A stretch of DNA of 15,502 nucleotides from Arthrobacter sp. (GTDB lineage Bacteria > Actinomycetota > Actinomycetes > Actinomycetales > Micrococcaceae), in assembly GCA_025464925.1 (NCBI GenBank), contig JAODMS010000026.1:1-15502 (forward strand). The letters run 5' to 3'. The first letter of the stretch is position 1, and each line of letters begins with the position of its first letter. This document shows, in pieces, positions 7,154 through 14,049 of this stretch. The notes beneath the pieces are model-generated. The model saw nothing but the letters and a program-made list of their open reading frames with translations. It was not told the origin of the DNA and did not search any database. The translations under genes were made by a program, and so were the position numbers.

Positions 7154-8677
7154 ATGACTCAACAGACTGCTGAACACGTAGGCCTACTGCTCCGCGATGC
7201 CCGCGGAGAGAAGGGCTGGACCCAGGGACAGCTTGCGGCTGAGCTGGGAACCAGCCAGAGCGCCATCGCCCGGATGGAACAGGGCAAGCAGAACCTGAGC
7301 CTGAAAATGATCCAGCGGCTGGAGGCAATCGTCGGACGCACCATCGTCAAGGTGGGCCGGAAGCAGATGACCCACCTGCGGGTGGAGGGCGGACGGACGC
7401 TGTCCGGAGCCGTGGACGTCAATAGCAGCAAGAACGCCGGCGTGGCGCTGCTGTGCGCGAGCCTCATCAACCGCGGCACCACGACGCTGCGCCGCCTGGC
7501 GCGGATCGAAGAAGTCAACCGGATCGTCGAGGTGCTGACCAGCATCGGCGTCGAATGCACCTGGCTTAACGCCAACGACCTCCAGATCCGCCGCCCCGCT
7601 CTCCTGGATCTCGATTCCATGGATGTGGAGGCGGCCCGCCGGACCCGCAGCGTCATCATGCTGCTGGGCCCCCTGCTGGACGAATCCAGCGGATACCGGC
7701 TGCCCTACGCGGGCGGCTGCGATCTCGGCACCCGCACCGTGGAGCCGCACATGCAGGCATTGCGCCAGTTCGGCCTCAGCGTGGAGGCGACGTCCGGGTT
7801 CTACGCGGTGCAGGCGCCGCCGGCCGATGGCCACGACCGTTCCTTCGTCCTCAGCGAACGCGGCGACACCGTCACCGAAAACGCCATCATGGCCGCCGCG
7901 CACCGGCGCGGCACCACCATCATCCGCAACGCGAGCCCCAACTACATGGTGCAGGACCTGTGCTTCTACCTGCAGATGCTCGGCGTGGAGATCGAGGGCG
8001 TGGGCACCACGACGCTGAAGATCACCGGCCGCCCCTCCGTCGACGTCGACATCGAATACTTCCCGTCCGAGGACCCGATCGAGGCGATGAGCCTCATCAC
8101 CGCCGGCATCGTGACGAACTCGGAAGTCACCATCCGCCGTGTCCCCATCGAGTTCATGGAAATCGAGCTTGCCACCTTGGAACAAATGGGCCAGCGGCTC
8201 GAGGTGTCCGGCGAATACCTTGCCCGCAACGGCCGCACCCGGCTGGTGGATGTGACCACGAAGCCTTCGGAGCTACGCGCGCCGGAGGACAAGATCCACC
8301 CCATGCCGTTCCCCGGGCTCAACATCGATAACCTGCCGTTTTTCGCGGTCATCGCCGCCAACGCCCAGGGCCAGACCATGATCCATGATTGGGTCTACGA
8401 GAACCGGGCCATTTACCTGACAGAACTGAACAAGCTCGGCGCCCAGGTGCAGCTGCTTGATCCCCACCGGATCTACGTCAACGGGCCCACCAAGTGGCGT
8501 GCGGCGGAAGTTGGCTGCCCGCCTGCCCTCCGCCCGGCCGCCTGCCTGCTCCTGGCGATGCTCGCCGCCCGCGGAGTCTCGGAACTGCGCAACATCTACG
8601 TCATCGAGCGCGGCTACGAGGACCTGGCGGAGCGGCTCAACACCATCGGTGCGAAGATCGAGTACTTCCAGGACTGA
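7154..8677 (+). CDS. XRE helix-turn-helix domain fused to a MurA-like enolpyruvyl transferase
   Basis: This 507-aa protein joins a DNA-binding-type domain to an EPSP-synthase-fold domain. Residues 8-62 are an XRE-like helix-turn-helix (TQGQLAAELGTSQSAIARMEQG). From about residue 75 the protein aligns with MurA, which transfers enolpyruvate to UDP-N-acetylglucosamine in peptidoglycan synthesis. Equivalents of the E. coli catalytic residues are kept: K93-N94 (K22-N23), R165 (R91), C189 in GGCDLGTR (C115), R194 (R120), D392 (D305), R460 (R371) and R486 (R397). Divergences are an Ala at 458 (D369 in E. coli), GLNIDNLP replacing FPTDMQAQ, and loss of the EPE and SVGAT sugar-nucleotide contacts. 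It may be a second, regulatory or altered-substrate MurA paralogue. The ATG at 7154 has no properly spaced Shine-Dalgarno and may be nearly leaderless. Confidence 0.88.
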   Translation: MTQQTAEHVGLLLRDARGEKGWTQGQLAAELGTSQSAIARMEQGKQNLSLKMIQRLEAIVGRTIVKVGRKQMTHLRVEGGRTLSGAVDVNSSKNAGVALLCASLINRGTTTLRRLARIEEVNRIVEVLTSIGVECTWLNANDLQIRRPALLDLDSMDVEAARRTRSVIMLLGPLLDESSGYRLPYAGGCDLGTRTVEPHMQALRQFGLSVEATSGFYAVQAPPADGHDRSFVLSERGDTVTENAIMAAAHRRGTTIIRNASPNYMVQDLCFYLQMLGVEIEGVGTTTLKITGRPSVDVDIEYFPSEDPIEAMSLITAGIVTNSEVTIRRVPIEFMEIELATLEQMGQRLEVSGEYLARNGRTRLVDVTTKPSELRAPEDKIHPMPFPGLNIDNLPFFAVIAANAQGQTMIHDWVYENRAIYLTELNKLGAQVQLLDPHRIYVNGPTKWRAAEVGCPPALRPAACLLLAMLAARGVSELRNIYVIERGYEDLAERLNTIGAKIEYFQD

Positions 8678-8695
8678 CGCGGTCTTTCGCGCCGC

Positions 8696-8723
8696 GGAGG
8701 AGCGCCAGTTCCGGCGGTCCTCC
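8696..8723 (+). terminator. hairpin after the XRE-MurA gene
   Basis: GGAGGA (8696-8701) pairs with TCCTCC (8718-8723), and after one mismatch CGCC (8703-8706) pairs with GGCG (8713-8716) around a six-base loop. It starts 18 bases after the stop codon. It lacks a T-run, as many actinobacterial terminators do. Confidence 0.5.
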
Positions 8724-8762
8724 CGGGGTACCTGCCCGGACGCTGCCGCTGGAGCGCATCTG

Positions 8763-8790
8763 TTGGAGCGCCCGTAGTGCGGGCAGAATA
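8763..8790 (+). promoter_or_regulatory. promoter of the YbdK-type ligase, leaderless
   Basis: TTGGAG (8763-8768) and AGAATA (8785-8790) are separated by 16 bases. Transcription starting about six bases on would begin at or next to the ATG at 8796, and no Shine-Dalgarno precedes that ATG. An eight-base direct repeat TGGAGCGC (8750-8757 and 8764-8771) overlaps the -35. Confidence 0.45.
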
Positions 8791-8795
8791 GAAAC

Positions 8796-9983
8796 ATGCG
8801 CACTTTCGGCGTTGAGGAAGAACTCCTGATAGTCGACCCGGGGACAGGCTCTCCGCTTGCCCGTGCGGAGGCACTGCTGGCGCGCTTGAATCCGACTGCC
8901 GCCGCACCGCACGGCGATGCCGGCTTCAGTTTTGAACTGAAGCTGGAACAGATTGAAACGCAGACCGTGCCCTGCCTGGATCACGCCGGGCTGCTCCGGG
9001 AAATCAGGCAGGGCAGGGCCCTCGCGGACCGGGCCGCCCGGCCGCAGGGAGCCCGGGTCGCCGCCCTGGCGACATCCCCGGTGGCCGCCCCCACCCACAC
9101 CACACCCCAGCCGCGCTATAACACCATGCAGCAACGCTTCGGCGTGACCGTCCAGGAACAGCTGACCTGCGGCCTCCACGTTCACACCCTGGTGGAGTCG
9201 CCGGAAGAGGGCGTGGCGGTCATGGACCGGATCCGCGACAAGCTGGCGGTGCTGACAGCGCTCAGCGCGAACTCGCCCTTCTGGAACGGCGCCGAGACTG
9301 GTTTTGAAAGCTACCGCACGCAGGCGTGGAACCGGTGGCCGGCGGCGGGCCCCTCGATGATTTTCGGCAGCCTGCCCGTTTACCGGAGAGTAGTGCGCCG
9401 GCTGCTGGACAGCGGCGTGCTGTTCGATGAGGGGATGGTCTACTTCGACGTCCGTCTGTGCCGGCACCATCCCACCGTGGAGGTCAGGGTCGCGGACGTC
9501 TGCCTCCGGGCAGAGGACGCCGCGCTGATCGCGGTGCTGGCCCGGGCACTGGTGGAATCGGCTGGCCGGGACTGGCGCGCCGGGGTGGAGCCCGCCCCGG
9601 TACCCACCGTGCTGCTGCGGATGGCAGCCTGGCAGGCAAGCAATTGCGGGCTGCGCGGGACGCTGCTGGACTTCGGCGGCTTCCAGCCCGCTCCCGCCCG
9701 GGACGTGGTGGAATCGCTGGTGGACTACTTGGCCCCGGTGCTGGAAGAGCAGGATGAACTGGAGCTCGTGCGCGCGGGCGTCCATCGGATCTTCGAGCAG
9801 GGCACCGGCGCTGCCGAGCAGCGCAGTGTGCGGGAAACTGTGATGGGGACGGGGGCGCCCGACGACGGCGGGATGGGCGCGGTCGTCGCGCACGCGGTGC
9901 GGGCAACGCTGCAGGACAGGACCGGCTGCGCGGCTCGGGATGGCGAGCTTGTGCCGGAATTGCTGCCTCTGCGCCGGAACTGA
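8796..9983 (+). CDS. YbdK-type carboxylate-amine ligase (GCS2 family)
   Basis: This 395-aa protein belongs to the glutamate-cysteine ligase type 2 (GCS2) family, YbdK branch. YbdK enzymes form a gamma-glutamyl amide bond using ATP, with weak glutamate-cysteine ligase activity shown for the E. coli member; the true substrate here is unknown. Family landmarks are the N-terminal GVEEEL (5-10), [17 protein letters not shown] (100-116), CGLHVHT with two His (125-131), ANSPFWNG (158-165), WNRWP (178-182), YFDVR (216-220) and the EVRVADVC strand (229-236). The length is normal for the family and no truncation is seen. It appears to be a single-gene unit, with a promoter close to the ATG and a hairpin ahead of it. 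Whether it contributes to ergothioneine or another gamma-glutamyl product cannot be read from the neighbours. Confidence 0.88.
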   Translation: MRTFGVEEELLIVDPGTGSPLARAEALLARLNPTAAAPHGDAGFSFELKLEQIETQTVPCLDHAGLLREIRQGRALADRAARPQGARVAALATSPVAAPTHTTPQPRYNTMQQRFGVTVQEQLTCGLHVHTLVESPEEGVAVMDRIRDKLAVLTALSANSPFWNGAETGFESYRTQAWNRWPAAGPSMIFGSLPVYRRVVRRLLDSGVLFDEGMVYFDVRLCRHHPTVEVRVADVCLRAEDAALIAVLARALVESAGRDWRAGVEPAPVPTVLLRMAAWQASNCGLRGTLLDFGGFQPAPARDVVESLVDYLAPVLEEQDELELVRAGVHRIFEQGTGAAEQRSVRETVMGTGAPDDGGMGAVVAHAVRATLQDRTGCAARDGELVPELLPLRRN

Positions 9984-10010
9984 TGCCGGGGTCTATGAAT
10001 TCGTCACTTA

Positions 10011-10038
10011 CCCGTAAACAGCACGAAATGTTGTCGGG
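10011..10038. other. imperfect inverted repeat upstream of the racemase-like gene
   Basis: CCCG, two unpaired bases and AACA (10011-10020) mirror TGTT, two bases and CGGG (10029-10038) around an eight-base centre. It lies 43 bases before the gene and could be an operator or a weak terminator hairpin for the upstream gene. Confidence 0.25.
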
Positions 10039-10080
10039 CTACGGTGGTGCAAGAGGATCCCTTCCCGGAAGGCAGAAACC

Positions 10081-10734
10081 ATGCATGTAGGTATCATCCG
10101 AGCGTTGACGACGTCGGACCGGCGCGTGCTCAACTCCCATGGAAAGCTGCTGCGGGAAACCTTCGGCTTCGAGGTGACATCCCGTTGCATACCTGACCAG
10201 CCGTCGGGCGTTTATAGCGAGGAGTCGCTTCAGCAGGCCATCCCGAAAGTAGTGGAGCTGGCGCTCGAGCTGGCGGGCGGCGTCGACGCCCTGATAGTCA
10301 GCTGCGCCGCCGATCCAGGCCTGGCCGAGGTGCGTTCCCTCGTGGACATTCCGGTGATCGGTGCCGGCTCAGCCGCCGCCGCAGCGGCGCTCAGTTTCGG
10401 CGGGCGCGTGGGTGTGTTGGGCCTGAAGGATTCGGTGCCGGGCCCGATTTCCGAGGTCCTCGGCGACCGCATGCTGTTGATCGATGGCCCGGAGAGTGTG
10501 GAGACGCCCGAGGGCTTCCTCTTGCCCACGGGTATCTTCGATTCCCTCGCCGCGGCCTACACCCTGGTGGACGCCGGAGCCGATGTCATCGTCGAGGCGA
10601 GTACTGGCCTGACCAGTATCGGCATGGCGGACGTACTGCGGCGCAGGCTCGGGATCCCGGTCATTGACCCGGTCACGGCTGCGGGTTCCATGCTCGTCGC
10701 GGCGGTGGCGGGCCGGGAGCTACAGCCAGCCTGA
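10081..10734 (+). CDS. Asp/Glu/hydantoin racemase superfamily protein with one catalytic Cys
   Basis: This 217-aa soluble protein has the two-lobed PLP-independent racemase fold (PF01177 type). The first lobe ends in VDALIVSCAADPGL with Cys75 in the catalytic position. The GRVGVLGLKDSV strand-loop (108-119) marks the second lobe, and the C-terminal GIPVIDPVTAAGSML (191-205) is typical of hydantoin racemase-like members. The expected second Cys, usually in a G-C-T/A-G-M motif, is replaced by VEASTGLTSIGMAD (171-184), so Ser174/Thr175 stand there. True two-base racemisation therefore looks unlikely; a one-Cys reaction (decarboxylase- or isomerase-like) or a different substrate is possible. The ATG has GGAAGG about seven bases upstream. 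No hydantoinase, carbamoylase or permease lies next to it. It is followed by a strong hairpin shared with the convergent metZ operon. Confidence 0.82.
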   Translation: MHVGIIRALTTSDRRVLNSHGKLLRETFGFEVTSRCIPDQPSGVYSEESLQQAIPKVVELALELAGGVDALIVSCAADPGLAEVRSLVDIPVIGAGSAAAAAALSFGGRVGVLGLKDSVPGPISEVLGDRMLLIDGPESVETPEGFLLPTGIFDSLAAAYTLVDAGADVIVEASTGLTSIGMADVLRRRLGIPVIDPVTAAGSMLVAAVAGRELQPA

Positions 10735-10760
10735 CGCGGGCGGCCACAAAGAACGGCACC

Positions 10761-10808
10761 CTGGAGGGCCGGGGCCAGCGGATCTTTCCGCCGGCCCCGG
10801 CCCTCCAG
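10761..10808. terminator. bidirectional terminator hairpin between convergent genes
   Basis: A perfect 16-base-pair stem (10761-10776 with 10793-10808) is topped, after a single A/C mismatch, by a further five base pairs (GCGGA 10778-10782 with TCCGC 10787-10791) and a four-base TCTT loop. It lies 27 bases after the racemase-like stop and 37 bases beyond the metZ stop, so it can serve both strands. There is no long T-run on either side. Confidence 0.8.
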
Positions 10809-10845
10809 AGGCGAGGCTTCCGCCGCCCTGGCCGTTCCGCCCAGG

Positions 10846-12054
10846 TCAGACCTGCTTGAGTGCCTGACCGAGGTCGCGGATCAGGTCCTCGACGGCTTCC
10901 AGGCCCACGGACAGCCGTACGACGCCGTCGCTCAACCCGATGGCCGCGCGGCCTTCCGGGCCCATGGCGCGGTGCGTCGTCGTTGCCGGGTGCGTGATCA
11001 GGGACTTCGCATCACCCAGGTTGTTGGAGATGTCGATGATCCGCAAGGCGTCCAGCAGCGCGAAGGCGGCCTCCTTCGCCGAGCGCCCCGGCGACGGGGA
11101 AAGTTCCAGTGTCAGCACGGTGCCGCCGGCCTTCATCTGCCGCGCTGCCAGCTCGTACTGCGGGTGGGAGGCCAGCAGCGGGTACTTTACCCAACTGACG
11201 CCGGGCTGCTCCTCGAGCCAGCCGGCCAGGCGCAGGGCCGACGCCGAGGAATGGTTCACCCGCAGCGCCATGGTCTCCAGCCCCTTAGCCAGCACCCAGG
11301 CGTTGAAGGCGGACAGCGCCGGGCCGGTGTGCCGCATGAGCTGCTTGACCGGTCCGTCAATGAATTCCTTGGTGCCCAGGATCGCCCCGCCGAGGACCCT
11401 GCCCTGCCCGTCGATGTGCTTGGTGCCCGAGTAGACGACCACGTCGGCGCCGAGCTCTCCGCAGCGCTGCAGCAGGGGAGTGGCGAAGACGTTGTCCACG
11501 ACCACGCTGGCGCCCGCGGCATGCGCCAGTGCGCTGACGGCGGCGATGTCCACGATCTCCTGCATCGGGTTCGACGGCGATTCGAAGAAGACCGCGGTGG
11601 TGGGCTCGGACAGCGCCGAGCGCCACTGTTCCAGGTCCGGGCCGTCCACGAAGACCGTCTCGACACCCCAGCGCGGCAGGATCTCGTTGAGGATCACGAA
11701 GCAGGACCCGAAGAGCGAGCGGGCGGCGACCACGCGGTCACCGGCCGCCAGGAGTGCTCCGAGGGCGGTGAAGACGGCGGACATGCCGGACGCCGTCGCG
11801 AAGCACGCTTCGGTGCCTTCCAGCAGCCGGAGCCGTTCCTGGAAGGTGGCAACCGAGGGGTTGCCATAGCGCGAATAAACGAACCGTTCATCCTCCCCGG
11901 TGAAGGCCCGCTCCGCCGCAGCGGCGGACTCGTAGACGAAGCCGGAGTTGAGGAAGATCGGCTCGGCCGTTTCCTGGAAGCCGGTGCGGTCGAGTCCGCC
12001 CCGGACGGCCTGGGTTGCCGGGTTCCAGCCGGCGGCGTCAGGATTGAAGGGCAC
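10846..12054 (-). CDS. metZ: O-succinylhomoserine sulfhydrylase (MetZ)
   Basis: This is a PLP enzyme (402 aa) of the Cys/Met-metabolism family that makes homocysteine directly from an activated homoserine and sulfide. Motifs in order are YSRYGNPS (60-67, phosphate/partner-subunit contacts), the ASGM loop (88-91), VVVDNVFATP with Asp187, and SGTKHIDGQGR with the PLP lysine K212. These are followed by ISNNLGDAKSLITHPATTTH and a C-terminal VRLSVGLE. The HIDGQGR context and SNNLGDAKSL favour MetZ over cystathionine gamma-synthase or MetY, though substrate choice (succinyl or acetyl) is not provable here. The start is a GTG one base after the rhodanese stop; the frame is open 53 codons further but that overlaps the rhodanese gene and lacks conservation. 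It is the last gene of a SAM-riboswitch operon. Confidence 0.92.
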   Translation of the reverse strand: MPFNPDAAGWNPATQAVRGGLDRTGFQETAEPIFLNSGFVYESAAAAERAFTGEDERFVYSRYGNPSVATFQERLRLLEGTEACFATASGMSAVFTALGALLAAGDRVVAARSLFGSCFVILNEILPRWGVETVFVDGPDLEQWRSALSEPTTAVFFESPSNPMQEIVDIAAVSALAHAAGASVVVDNVFATPLLQRCGELGADVVVYSGTKHIDGQGRVLGGAILGTKEFIDGPVKQLMRHTGPALSAFNAWVLAKGLETMALRVNHSSASALRLAGWLEEQPGVSWVKYPLLASHPQYELAARQMKAGGTVLTLELSPSPGRSAKEAAFALLDALRIIDISNNLGDAKSLITHPATTTHRAMGPEGRAAIGLSDGVVRLSVGLEAVEDLIRDLGQALKQV

Positions 12055-12055
12055 C

Positions 12056-12475
12056 TTATTTCGTCCCGGGGTTGATGGGCAGGCCACGGTTCTTCCAGCC
12101 GTTGACGGTCCGTGCCCCGAAGCGGTCGGGTTCTCCTTCAAAGCCCTCCAGGACGTTGTACGAGGTGTAGCCGGCCGCGGTGGCGGCGTTCGCGGCGGCA
12201 ACGGACCGGACACCCGAACGGCACAGGAACACGAGTTCGACGGCGGTGTCCTCCGGCACCTGTTGCTTCAACTGCTCGACAAACTGCGGATTGGGAATGC
12301 CGCCGGCGAAGGTCCACTGGATGAACAAGGGATCGGTCCGGCCTTCGTTCGCGGACGCGGTATTAGGGATGCCTATCTGCGCCCACTCGCCCTCGGTGCG
12401 GACATCCACCAGGACGGCGCCTGCCTCGAGCTTAGTCCAAGCCTCCAGCGGGCTGAGGTCGCCGGCGTAGCTCAT
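12056..12475 (-). CDS. rhodanese-like single-domain sulfurtransferase
   Basis: This is a 139-aa rhodanese domain protein, expected to carry a persulfide on its active-site cysteine. The domain starts with SPLEAWTKLEAGAVLVDVRTEGEW (8-31), and the active loop CRSGVRS begins at Cys85, so the catalytic residue is present. A longer segment than usual (about 35-65, with TDPLFIQWTF) separates the halves. There is no signal peptide, so it should be cytoplasmic. The ATG overlaps the DUF1737 stop (ATGA) and the TAA is one base before the metZ GTG, which implies tight translational coupling. A role in delivering sulfur to, or clearing sulfide/persulfide around, MetZ is an inference from this operon. Confidence 0.9.
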   Translation of the reverse strand: MSYAGDLSPLEAWTKLEAGAVLVDVRTEGEWAQIGIPNTASANEGRTDPLFIQWTFAGGIPNPQFVEQLKQQVPEDTAVELVFLCRSGVRSVAAANAATAAGYTSYNVLEGFEGEPDRFGARTVNGWKNRGLPINPGTK

Positions 12476-12798
12476 GCGTGCCCCCCGAACGTCTCTTCGT
12501 CGAAACCGTCGCTTTCGAGGTCTTCCACCGCGGTGGCCACAGCAGCGTCTGCGCTGGCAATCGCGGCGGGCAGCACAAGGGCCTGCGCCACGATGACGTT
12601 GCTGCCGTTGAAGGCGGCGGAGGGGCTTCCATGGAGGACATAGCCCTCGGCCAAGGCGGCCGATACGCGCTCACAAAAGGCACGATCATCGGTGCCCGTG
12701 AACAGGCGGTATGCCAGCAGTTCCCCGGTGGCCGTTGTCGTGCTTGGGACTCCGGGGGAGGCGGGGGCGGGTGTCGCTTGGGCGGATGCGTCAGGCAC
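12472..12798 (-). CDS. DUF1737 domain-containing protein
   Basis: This 108-aa protein of unknown function heads the metZ operon. A DUF1737 domain covers about residues 28-76 (YRLFTGTDDRAFCERVSAAL, then GYVLHGSPSAAFNG and VIVAQALVLP). The first 25 residues are Ala/Pro/Thr-rich and the last 30 are acidic, without recognisable domains. The GTG at 12798 is chosen because an AAGGAG ends seven bases before it on the minus strand. An ATG 22 codons further upstream is in frame but lies within the 3' strand of the SAM-IV riboswitch. The stop overlaps the rhodanese start. Its fixed place under a SAM switch suggests a job in sulfur or methionine metabolism, but nothing in the sequence shows what. Confidence 0.85.
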   Translation of the reverse strand: MPDASAQATPAPASPGVPSTTTATGELLAYRLFTGTDDRAFCERVSAALAEGYVLHGSPSAAFNGSNVIVAQALVLPAAIASADAAVATAVEDLESDGFDEETFGGHA

Positions 12799-12845
12799 GA
12801 CGGATCTCCTTCTTTCACGCTTGCAGCTCGAATGGTCGATATGCC

Positions 12846-12928
12846 GAGTATTCACCTGAGGCACCCCGCCGCGAAAAGGGAGGGTTGCCGACCGGCCAGT
12901 CAGGGCTTGGCGCCGGTTCTCATTACTC
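12846..12928 (-). ncRNA. SAM-IV riboswitch
   Basis: Read on the minus strand, the RNA begins GAGTAATGAG and ends GTGAATACTC, forming P1 (GAGTA 12928-12924 with TACTC 12850-12846). Inside are the CGGCGCCAAGCCC segment, the core GGCAACCCTCC and its partner GGCGGGGTGCC (P3), as in the actinobacterial SAM-IV class. The P2-loop CCTGA (12904-12900) is complementary to TCAGG (12859-12855), the pseudoknot expected for this class. It lies about 50 bases before the DUF1737 GTG. High S-adenosylmethionine should turn the metZ operon down. Confidence 0.9.
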
Positions 12929-12934
12929 CCTCAA

Positions 12935-12940
12935 AACGTA
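12935..12940 (-). promoter_or_regulatory. possible -10 element of the metZ operon
   Basis: TACGTT on the minus strand fits the TAnnnT -10 pattern, and transcription about seven bases on would begin right at the first bases of the SAM-IV riboswitch. The -35 region (around GTGCAG, 17 bases upstream) is weak. Confidence 0.35.
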
Positions 12941-13006
12941 GCACTTACGCTGCCGGCCTGCACCGCCGCCGTCGTCATGTTCCGTAACCGGACCATGCCT
13001 TGCGGA

Positions 13007-13033
13007 CCGGCCCGCGTTGCTGGCGGCGGCCGG
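13007..13033 (-). terminator. hairpin directly after the pabC-like stop
   Basis: CCGGCC (13007-13012) and GGCCGG (13028-13033) form a six-base-pair stem with a GC-rich 15-base loop, starting one base beyond the stop codon on the minus strand. There is no T-run, so this is a weak prediction. Confidence 0.33.
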
Positions 13034-13034
13034 G

Positions 13035-14006
13035 CTACTCGACCGTGGCGTACAGCGCGTTAAGTTCCGCCGTGAGCTGCCTGCGCAGGTCCGGGGAACC
13101 GATTTCCTTGCCGTCGATGTGGTTGACGGTAGCCAGCAGCCGGATGCTGGAAATCAGCCATACGGCGTCGGCGTCCAGCAGGTCTTTCGGCTCCAGCGGG
13201 CCGTAACCGAGCTCCCATCCGGCGGCCCTGGCCGCGGTGAACAGGGCCCCCTGCGAGGTTCCGGGAAGGATCCCGATGTCCTGCTGGGGCGTGATAAGCC
13301 GCCGGATGGTGCGGACATTGCCTGCGCCGTCGTCGGCTGTTTCCAGGTGCGCCAGCAGCACGGTCGACGTCGGTCCCTCCAGGACCCTGCCGTCCGCGGA
13401 CGTGAAGATCACGTCATCCGCGCCGTGCTTGTGGGCGTACCGCAGTGCCGCCATGTTGACGGCGTAGGAGAGGGTTTTCGCGCCCAGCAGCAGCCACGGA
13501 GCGCGCTCGCCGATGTCGCTGTCATAACCGCGGTCCAGGAGGATCACATCGATTCCGGTCTCACGCTGGCGGCGGCCCGCCGCGGCGGGAGCTGCGGCCT
13601 GGACCCAGCTGGTAGGGCCGGGGGCGCCCTCGACCCCGCGGGTCACCAGGAGCTTGACCACCACCTCGTCCGGTTCGATGGAACCGGCTGCGGTGTCTCC
13701 GGCTGCGGTGGAGGGTAGCTGCCGGCTCCGGTACTCGCTGATAGCTGTCGCGATCGCGCGCCGCCACACGTCTTCAGCCGGGATGTCCAGCTCCAGCAGG
13801 AGAGCGGAAGCGGCCAGGCGGTTCAGGTGGGCCTGGAGCTTGCGCGGCCGGCCGCCCACGGCGAGCAGCGATTCGAAGACGCCGTCGCCGCGCATGGCGC
13901 CCTGGTCCGTGGCCATCAGCTGCGGCTTGGACGCGTCGGCCAGGCGGCCGTTTTCAAACTCGGGATCAAGGAAAACCAGCACCGTGGCGGAGGCGGGAGA
14001 CATCAT
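13035..14006 (-). CDS. pabC: aminotransferase class IV protein, probable aminodeoxychorismate lyase
   Basis: This 323-aa fold-IV PLP enzyme most likely releases pyruvate from 4-amino-4-deoxychorismate to give p-aminobenzoate for folate synthesis. The N-terminal GDGVFESLL (40-48), the PLP lysine K177 in LLGAKTLSYAVNMAALRYA, DDVIFTSADGRVLEGPTSTV with Glu210, and GILPGTS (245-251) are the fold-IV landmarks. A branched-chain or D-amino-acid aminotransferase cannot be excluded. A variable, low-complexity insert lies at about 96-112 and another at 135-150. The ATG at 14006 is followed by a second ATG. No Shine-Dalgarno is present, but a TAAACT -10 sits six bases ahead, so the mRNA may be leaderless. 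It is divergent from cls. Confidence 0.83.
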   Translation of the reverse strand: MMSPASATVLVFLDPEFENGRLADASKPQLMATDQGAMRGDGVFESLLAVGGRPRKLQAHLNRLAASALLLELDIPAEDVWRRAIATAISEYRSRQLPSTAAGDTAAGSIEPDEVVVKLLVTRGVEGAPGPTSWVQAAAPAAAGRRQRETGIDVILLDRGYDSDIGERAPWLLLGAKTLSYAVNMAALRYAHKHGADDVIFTSADGRVLEGPTSTVLLAHLETADDGAGNVRTIRRLITPQQDIGILPGTSQGALFTAARAAGWELGYGPLEPKDLLDADAVWLISSIRLLATVNHIDGKEIGSPDLRRQLTAELNALYATVE

Positions 14007-14012
14007 GGCATC

Positions 14013-14018
14013 AGTTTA
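14013..14018 (-). promoter_or_regulatory. -10 element of pabC-like gene, leaderless
   Basis: TAAACT on the minus strand ends seven bases before the A of the ATG at 14006, which matches a transcript starting at the start codon. No clear -35 is seen. Confidence 0.42.
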
Positions 14019-14035
14019 GTGCGGTGTGGACCGGG

Positions 14036-14049
14036 ATAGGATTTATAGG
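14036..14049 (+). promoter_or_regulatory. AT-rich -10-like stretch upstream of cls
   Basis: TAGGAT (14036-14041) and TATAGG (14044-14049) lie in the 94-base divergent gap, the only AT-rich patch upstream of cls. Either could be a -10 element; no matching -35 is evident. Confidence 0.3.

Noticed and set aside
7184..8185. 333-codon minus-strand open frame opposite the XRE-MurA gene
   Set aside because: Composition and lack of domains mark it as a shadow of the plus-strand gene.
10972..12075. 367-codon plus-strand open frame opposite metZ
   Set aside because: Arg/Gly/Asp-rich shadow frame with no recognisable domain; metZ on the minus strand has every catalytic motif.
12055..12213. 53-codon upstream extension of metZ
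   Set aside because: It overlaps the rhodanese gene completely in another frame and has no MetZ-like sequence; the GTG at 12054 fits operon spacing.
12799..12864. ATG-started longer form of the DUF1737 protein
   Set aside because: The extra codons lie in the SAM-IV riboswitch 3' strand and between it and the ribosome site; the GTG at 12798 has the well-placed AAGGAG.
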